From contig NZ_CP159404.1 in the NCBI RefSeq assembly GCF_040500525.1, forward strand, positions 62,001-126,000: DNA of 64,000 nucleotides. Direction: 5' to 3'. The notes under the pieces were generated by a model. The model ran no database searches, had not been told where the DNA came from, and saw nothing but the letters and a program-made list of their open reading frames with translations. Every line of letters starts with the position of its first letter. The stretch's first letter is position 1. Shown here piece after piece: positions 59,162 to 64,000 of the stretch. Position numbers and translations under genes: made by a program. Source of the DNA: Azospirillum formosense. Its GTDB lineage: Bacteria > Pseudomonadota > Alphaproteobacteria > Azospirillales > Azospirillaceae.

Positions 59162-60745
59162 ATGGACGGGATCAATCGCAAGGAACGGGCCGGCCGGATC
59201 GAGCGGAGCGGTGTCAGCCGCCGCCAGTTCGGTACCCTGCTGGCCGCTGGCGCCCTGGTGGCGGGCAGCGGCTGGCCTCTGCCGGCGTCGGCGGCTCCGC
59301 CGGTCCTGCGGGTGCGCATCGGCAGCGACATCGGCAACCTGGATCCCGCCCGCATCTTCCAGATCGAGAACCAGACGGTCGCCACCCAGATCTTCAACGG
59401 ACTGGTCAAGTACGACGAGGCGAGCAACGCCATCGTTCCCGACCTCGCCACCGGCTGGGACATCTCCGGCGACGGCACCGTCTACAGCTTCGCCCTGCGC
59501 GGCGGCGTCACCTGGCACAAGGGCTTCGGCCCCTTCACCTCCGACGACGTGAAGTTCTCGTTCGAGCGCGTGCTCGACCCGCAGACCGGCAGCAGCTACA
59601 GCGGCCAGCTCGCCTCCATCAAGTCCATCGAGACGCCGTCCCCCGACCGTGTGGTCATCACGCTGAAGGAACCGAACTCCGGCTTCCTGCACAAGGTGTC
59701 GGCCTTCAACCAGGGTTGGATCGTCAGCCGCAAGGCGCTGGGCGAGATCGGCGACAAGGCGTTCGCGCTGAACCCCATCGGCACCGGCCCCTTCGTGTTC
59801 CAGAACTGGGCGCCGGGCCGCGAGGTGAAGCTGTCCGCCAACAAGGACTATTTCGCGGGCGCGCCCAAGGTCGAGGAGGTGCAGTTCCGCGTCATCAAGG
59901 ACGAGACGGCGGCGGCCATCGCCCTGGAGAACGGCGAGATCGACATCTTCTTCGGGCTGCAGCAGCCGGAGGTCATCCAGCGCCTGAAGGGCGGCGGTCT
60001 GGTCACCGTACTCGACCGCGACGCCAACCACACGATCAACCTCGTCCTCAACACCTCGATCAAGCCGCTGGGCGATGTGCGGGTGCGGCAGGCGATCTAC
60101 CACGCCATCAACCGCAAGGCGCTGATCGACGGCTTCTTCAAGGGCACCAAGTCGGAGGCCAGCGGTTTCCTCACCCCGGCGTTCCAGGAATTCACCGATC
60201 AGGTCCCGCTGTTGCCCTACGACCCGGCGAAGGCCAAGGCGCTGCTCAAGGAGGCCGGGGTGGGAGGCTTCACGCTGGACCTCGTGGCGCCGGGCGCCAA
60301 CCCCTACGACAAGATCGTCGTGCCGATCGCCAGCGACCTCGCCGCCGTGGGCATCGATGCCAAGATCAAGGTGCTGGAGCGCGGCGCCTACCTCCAGGCG
60401 CGCAACAAGGGCACGGTGCCGACCTGCGTCACCGGCGTCGTCGGCGCCCCCGACCCGGACAGCCCCATCCTGTCGCTGTTCGCCAAGTCCTCCTTCCCGC
60501 CGGGCCTCAACACCGCCCATTACGAGGGCGTCGAGGACCTGATCGCCGCCGCCCGCAACGCCCAGGGCGACGCCGCCCGCAAGGAGGTCTATGGGAAGAT
60601 CCAGGCCAAGGTGATGGGCGACGTCCCGGTGATCCCGCTCTACGCCGACCACCTGTTCATCGCCCACACCAGGAAGGTCTCCGGCTTCGTCCAGAACTCC
60701 CTGTTCACGATGAGTGCCTACCCGGTCTCGCTGCTGGAGGCGTGA
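59162..60745 (+). CDS. ABC transporter substrate-binding protein, family 5 (peptide/opine/amide type)
   Basis: Periplasmic receptor of 527 residues with a twin-arginine signal (SRRQFGTLLAAGALVAGSG, about 19-37) instead of a plain Sec signal. The SBP_bac_5 core shows RIGSDIGNLDPARIF (about 54-68), DGTVYSFALRGGVTWHKG near 105-122, and DVRVRQAIYHAINRKALIDG near 306-325. GAGGAG precedes the ATG. It is the first gene of a five-gene transporter operon. Divergent amidase genes suggest that the ligand is an amide or carbamoyl compound. Confidence 0.93.
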   Translation: MDGINRKERAGRIERSGVSRRQFGTLLAAGALVAGSGWPLPASAAPPVLRVRIGSDIGNLDPARIFQIENQTVATQIFNGLVKYDEASNAIVPDLATGWDISGDGTVYSFALRGGVTWHKGFGPFTSDDVKFSFERVLDPQTGSSYSGQLASIKSIETPSPDRVVITLKEPNSGFLHKVSAFNQGWIVSRKALGEIGDKAFALNPIGTGPFVFQNWAPGREVKLSANKDYFAGAPKVEEVQFRVIKDETAAAIALENGEIDIFFGLQQPEVIQRLKGGGLVTVLDRDANHTINLVLNTSIKPLGDVRVRQAIYHAINRKALIDGFFKGTKSEASGFLTPAFQEFTDQVPLLPYDPAKAKALLKEAGVGGFTLDLVAPGANPYDKIVVPIASDLAAVGIDAKIKVLERGAYLQARNKGTVPTCVTGVVGAPDPDSPILSLFAKSSFPPGLNTAHYEGVEDLIAAARNAQGDAARKEVYGKIQAKVMGDVPVIPLYADHLFIAHTRKVSGFVQNSLFTMSAYPVSLLEA

Positions 60746-60747
60746 CG

Positions 60748-61686
60748 ATGGACCGGCTTCTTCGCCAACTCTCGCAGCTCGCGATCACGGTGTTCGGCAT
60801 CGTGACCGTGACCTTCTTCCTGGTCCGGATGATCCCCGGCGACCCCGCCCAGTACATGCTGGGCGACTACGCCACCGAGGAGGCGCTGGCGACTCTGCGC
60901 GCCCAGCTCGGCCTCGACCAGCCGGTGTACGTGCAGTACGGGCTCTACGTGCTGCGCGCCGTCACCGGGGATTTCGGGTCGTCGGTGGTCACCGGCCGCC
61001 CGGCGCTGGAGGAGATCCTGTTCAGCCTCCCCGACTCCGCGATCCTGGCCTTCGCCGGCCTCGCGGTGGCGGTGGCGATCGGCATCCCGCTGGGCATCCT
61101 CACCGCGGAGAGGCAGGGATCGTGGAGCGACATGCTGATCATGATCGTCGCGCTGTTCGGCATCTCCTTCCCGGTCTTCTGGCTCGGCCTCGCCTCGGTC
61201 CTGCTGTTCTCGCAGGAGCTGAAATGGTTCCCGGCGCTGGGGGCCAGCTCGGGTGGCGGGTTCCTCACCCACCTGCACCATCTGGTGCTGCCGGCCGGCG
61301 TGCTGGGCATCTCGGTCGCGGCCTATATCACCCGCCTGACCCGCTCGGCGATGCTGGAGGTGCTGGGCCAGGACTGCATCCGCGTCGCCCGCGCCATGGG
61401 CGTGCCGGAGCGCCGGGTGGTGTGGCGGCTGGCGCTGAAGAACGCGCTGGTGCCGATCCTCGCCATCGTCGGGGTGACCTTCGCCTGGTCGCTGGGCAGC
61501 GCCATCCTGATCGAGGTGGTGTTCAGCCGGCCCGGCATCGGCTCGATGATCCTGAAGGCGGTCTCGGCCCGCGACTACCAGCTCGTCCAGGCGGGCGTGC
61601 TGGTGCTGGCCGTCGCCGTCGTCCTCGTCAACAGCCTGCTCGACCTCGCCTACGGGCTGGTCGATCCGCGCCTGTCCACACGGTGA
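60748..61686 (+). CDS. ABC transporter permease, DppB type
   Basis: A 312-residue inner-membrane subunit with six helices. It has the N-terminal pattern FFLVRMIPGDPAQYMLGDYA (about 26-45) and the EAA loop EVLGQDCIRVARAMGVPERR (about 206-225) that contacts the ATPase. GGAGGCG precedes the ATG, 2 bp after the receptor gene. It pairs with the following DppC-type permease. Confidence 0.95.
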   Translation: MDRLLRQLSQLAITVFGIVTVTFFLVRMIPGDPAQYMLGDYATEEALATLRAQLGLDQPVYVQYGLYVLRAVTGDFGSSVVTGRPALEEILFSLPDSAILAFAGLAVAVAIGIPLGILTAERQGSWSDMLIMIVALFGISFPVFWLGLASVLLFSQELKWFPALGASSGGGFLTHLHHLVLPAGVLGISVAAYITRLTRSAMLEVLGQDCIRVARAMGVPERRVVWRLALKNALVPILAIVGVTFAWSLGSAILIEVVFSRPGIGSMILKAVSARDYQLVQAGVLVLAVAVVLVNSLLDLAYGLVDPRLSTR

Positions 61687-61689
61687 CCC

Positions 61690-62577
61690 ATGGCAGCCAC
61701 AGCATCCCTCTCCGCGCCCGCGTCGGCGCGGCGGTCGTCCCTGATGCGCTATTTCCGCCATCCGGGCTTCCTGATCGGCGTGATCCTGCTGACCCTGCTG
61801 CTGATCGTGGCGGTGGCGGCCCCCTGGATCGCCCCGATGTCGCCGCTTGAGACCGACCTCGCCAACACGCTGGCCCCGCCCTCGGCCGCGCACCTCCTGG
61901 GCACCGACCAGTTCGGGCGCGACGTGCTGTCCCGCCTGATCTGGGGCACCCGCATCTCGCTCCAGGTCGCCGTCGCGGTGATGGCGCTCTCGCTGTCGCT
62001 GGGGATGGTGATCGGCGCCGTCGCCGGCTTCTTCGGCGGCTGGGTCGAGCGGGTGACCGTCTCGGTCATCGACATCCTGCTGGCCTTCCCCGGCTTCCTG
62101 CTGGCGCTCGCCCTGGTGGCGGCGCGCGGCTCCTCGCTGGAGTCGGTCATCATCGCGGTGGCGCTGGCCTTCACGCCGCGGGTCGCCGCGGTGATGCGGG
62201 CGGTCGTGCTGACGATCAAGCCGCGCACCTACGTCGAAGCGTCGCGGGCCATCGGCATGGGCACGATGCGGCTTCTGTTCCTGCACGTCGTGCCGAACAG
62301 CCTGCCGCCGGTGATCGTGGTCGCCACGGTCAGCGCCGCCACCGCCATCCTGGCCGAAGCGGGCCTGAGCTTCCTCGGCCTCGGCGTCCAGCCGCCGGCC
62401 CCGACCTGGGGCAACGTCATCGCCGACGGGCAGAGCTTCCTGGCTTCCAATCCGCTGATCTCGCTGTCGGCGGGGATCTGCATCGCGGTGATGGTGGTCG
62501 CCCTGAACCTGCTGGGGGACGGCCTGCGCGACACGCTCGACCCGCAGATGCGCCGCTCCTCCGGACGCGTGCTGTGA
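61690..62577 (+). CDS. ABC transporter permease, DppC type
   Basis: A 295-residue inner-membrane subunit. An N-terminal cytoplasmic tail precedes helix 1 (GFLIGVILLTLLLIVAVAAP). The family motif HLLGTDQFGRDVLSRLIWG is near 66-84, and the EAA loop YVEASRAIGMGTMRLLFLHV is near 182-201. Its stop overlaps the GTG that can start the next ATPase gene. Confidence 0.95.
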   Translation: MAATASLSAPASARRSSLMRYFRHPGFLIGVILLTLLLIVAVAAPWIAPMSPLETDLANTLAPPSAAHLLGTDQFGRDVLSRLIWGTRISLQVAVAVMALSLSLGMVIGAVAGFFGGWVERVTVSVIDILLAFPGFLLALALVAARGSSLESVIIAVALAFTPRVAAVMRAVVLTIKPRTYVEASRAIGMGTMRLLFLHVVPNSLPPVIVVATVSAATAILAEAGLSFLGLGVQPPAPTWGNVIADGQSFLASNPLISLSAGICIAVMVVALNLLGDGLRDTLDPQMRRSSGRVL

Positions 62578-63662
62578 GAATGCCCCCCATGCCAAACAAG
62601 GCCATGCCGAACCTTCACCCCGTGGCGCCGGCGGCCCCCGCCGCCCCCGCCACGGCCCCCCGCCCGGTCGCGCTGGAGCTGCGCGACCTGACCACGGTCT
62701 TTCCCGGCGACGACGGACCGGTCACCGTCATCGACGGCGTGTCGCTCGCCGTGCGGGCCGGCGGCACGCTGGCGGTGGTCGGCGAGTCCGGATCGGGCAA
62801 GTCGATGACCTTCCTGTCGGCGCTCGGCCTCGTCGCCGCACCGGGCCGCGTCCGCCGCGGCGAAGTGCGGATCGACGGCGCCGACATCCTGCACCAGCCG
62901 CCGGAGCGGCTGCGCCGCCTGCGCGGGGCGGTCATTTCGATGATCTTCCAGGACCCGCTGACCGCGCTGAACCCCGTCTTCACCATCGGCGAGCAGATCG
63001 TCGAGGTGCTGCGGGCCCACCAGCGCATCGGCCGCGCTGCCGCCCGCGCCCGCGCCATCGAGCTGCTGGCCCGCGTCCAGATTCCCGACCCGGCGCGGCG
63101 GGTGGACGACTACCCGCACCAGCTCAGCGGCGGGCAGCGCCAGCGCGTGCTGATCGCCATGGCCATCGCCCTGTCGCCCAAGATCCTGATCGCCGACGAG
63201 CCGACCACGGCGCTCGACGTGACGGTGCAGGCGCAGATCCTCGACCTGCTCGCCGACCTCCAGGCGGAGACCGGCATGGCGCTGGTGCTCATCACCCACG
63301 ATCTGGGGCTGGTCGCCAGATACGCCGACGACGTGGCGGTGATGTACGCCGGGCGGCTGGTCGAGACCGGCTCCATGGAGGAGGTCTTCACCAGGCCCCG
63401 CCACCCCTACACCCGCGCGCTGTTCCGCAGCATCCCCCGCCTCGACGGCCCGGTGGACGAGGAGCTTCCGGCCATCGAGGGCCAGCCGCCCAACGTCGCC
63501 CGCCTGCCGCCCGGCTGCGCCTTTGAGCCGCGCTGCACGGTCGGCCGCGGGCGGGCGGACTGCTGCACCCGGCGGCCGCTGCCGCTGGCCGGCGACCGCT
63601 CCGGCCACCGCAGCGCCTGTTTCCACGAAGACCTGCCCGACCGGAAGGAGGCCATCCGATGA
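62574..63662 (+). CDS. ABC transporter ATPase, DppD type
   Basis: A 362-residue ATPase with Walker A GESGSGKS near 63-70, Q-loop IFQDP, signature LSGGQRQR and Walker B ILIADEPTTALD. The C-terminal oligopeptide-transport extension has cysteines typical of an iron-sulfur site (CAFEPRCTVGRGRADCC, then CFHED). GTG 62574 (overlapping the previous stop) and ATG 62580 are both possible starts. An Ala/Pro-rich leader precedes the ATPase domain. Confidence 0.94.
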   Translation: MRMPPMPNKAMPNLHPVAPAAPAAPATAPRPVALELRDLTTVFPGDDGPVTVIDGVSLAVRAGGTLAVVGESGSGKSMTFLSALGLVAAPGRVRRGEVRIDGADILHQPPERLRRLRGAVISMIFQDPLTALNPVFTIGEQIVEVLRAHQRIGRAAARARAIELLARVQIPDPARRVDDYPHQLSGGQRQRVLIAMAIALSPKILIADEPTTALDVTVQAQILDLLADLQAETGMALVLITHDLGLVARYADDVAVMYAGRLVETGSMEEVFTRPRHPYTRALFRSIPRLDGPVDEELPAIEGQPPNVARLPPGCAFEPRCTVGRGRADCCTRRPLPLAGDRSGHRSACFHEDLPDRKEAIR

Positions 63663-64000
63663 GCGACACCCTCTCCGCACCGCCTCCGGCCCTGGAGCTC
63701 GTCGACGCCACCCGCGTCTTCACCCGCCGCGGCGGCCTGTTCAAGACGGCCGGCAAGGCGGTGCGGGCGGTGGACGGCGTGTCGCTGACCATCCGTGCCG
63801 GAGAAACCCTCGGCCTCGTCGGCGAGAGCGGCAGCGGCAAGAGCACGCTCGGCCGCCTCGCCCTGCGGCTGGTCGAGCCGACCAGCGGGTGGCTGCTGGT
63901 CGACGGGCGCGACGTGACCGGCGTGTCGAAGGCCGAGATGCAGGCGATGCGGCGCGACATCCAAATGGTCTTCCAGGACCCCTACGGATCGCTCGACCCC
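63659..64000 (+). CDS. ABC transporter ATPase, DppF type (3' end cut by window)
   Basis: The first 114 codons of the second ATPase. Walker A GESGSGKST is near residues 55-63, and the Q-loop MVFQDPYGSLDP lies at the window end. FTRRGGLFKTAGKAVRAVDG is the typical DppF/OppF opening. The ATGA overlap with the preceding gene indicates translational coupling. Signature and Walker B motifs are outside the window. Confidence 0.93.
   Translation, partial: MSDTLSAPPPALELVDATRVFTRRGGLFKTAGKAVRAVDGVSLTIRAGETLGLVGESGSGKSTLGRLALRLVEPTSGWLLVDGRDVTGVSKAEMQAMRRDIQMVFQDPYGSLDP

Overview
The window is high-GC, densely packed DNA that looks like an alphaproteobacterium of the Rhodospirillales, most likely Azospirillum or a close relative. 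This is an inference from the GC-rich codon use, a PutA without a DNA-binding domain paired with an Lrp-type regulator, a SqrR/BigR-like ArsR repressor, and the overall gene mix. No tRNA, rRNA, CRISPR array, insertion sequence or replication origin was seen.

Region 1 (1-11.7 kb, all minus strand) is an exopolysaccharide locus. It holds a Wzc-type tyrosine autokinase (cut by the window start), a UDP-sugar dehydrogenase, an acyltransferase-like protein, a small membrane protein, a right-handed beta-helix protein whose gene carries a one-base frameshift, a polysaccharide deacetylase, a family 2 glycosyltransferase, and a 721-residue protein with two tandem CBM60-like modules and a beta-helix paralogous to the frameshifted one. 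Hairpins, terminators and a shared inverted-repeat element divide it into several transcription units.

Region 2 (12-20 kb) starts with a 48-residue membrane protein behind a perfect FNR/FixK-type box. Proline metabolism follows: an Lrp regulator diverging from proC, then putA. A metallo-beta-lactamase-fold hydrolase and an extensin-like protein come after it.

Region 3 (20-31.9 kb) holds small unknown proteins, an ECF sigma/anti-sigma pair and a secreted OB-fold-like protein. Next is a probable persulfide-responsive regulon: an ArsR repressor with Cys41 and Cys107, an RND pump with its membrane-fusion protein and a rhodanese, and a divergent DUF2892 protein, with related palindromes at both control points. 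A TtrS/TtrR-like two-component system and thioredoxin 2 follow.

Region 4 (32-43.2 kb) has a chorismate lyase-like protein, an SDR, pabB and pabC (p-aminobenzoate synthesis), a Tat-exported DsrE protein, a site-2 protease with CBS domains, an AT-rich gene that looks foreign, an AceE/MdeB-like 2-oxoacid dehydrogenase with a divergent Lrp regulator, a decayed gene with two compensating frameshifts, and a LysR regulator. A cluster of strong terminators with no obvious gene follows.

Region 5 (43.7-55.3 kb) has a GntR/FadR regulator divergent from a complete dctPQM TRAP transporter, a DUF808 membrane protein, an XRE-type regulator divergent from a small protein, a TPR/OGT-like glycosyltransferase, an HD hydrolase, an ABC-2 exporter and a GFA-family protein.

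Region 6 (55.3-64 kb) is a nitrogen-scavenging locus. Two amidases and an N-carbamoylsarcosine amidase-like hydrolase diverge from a five-gene dipeptide-type ABC transporter, which has a good sigma-54 promoter candidate. The last ATPase runs off the window.
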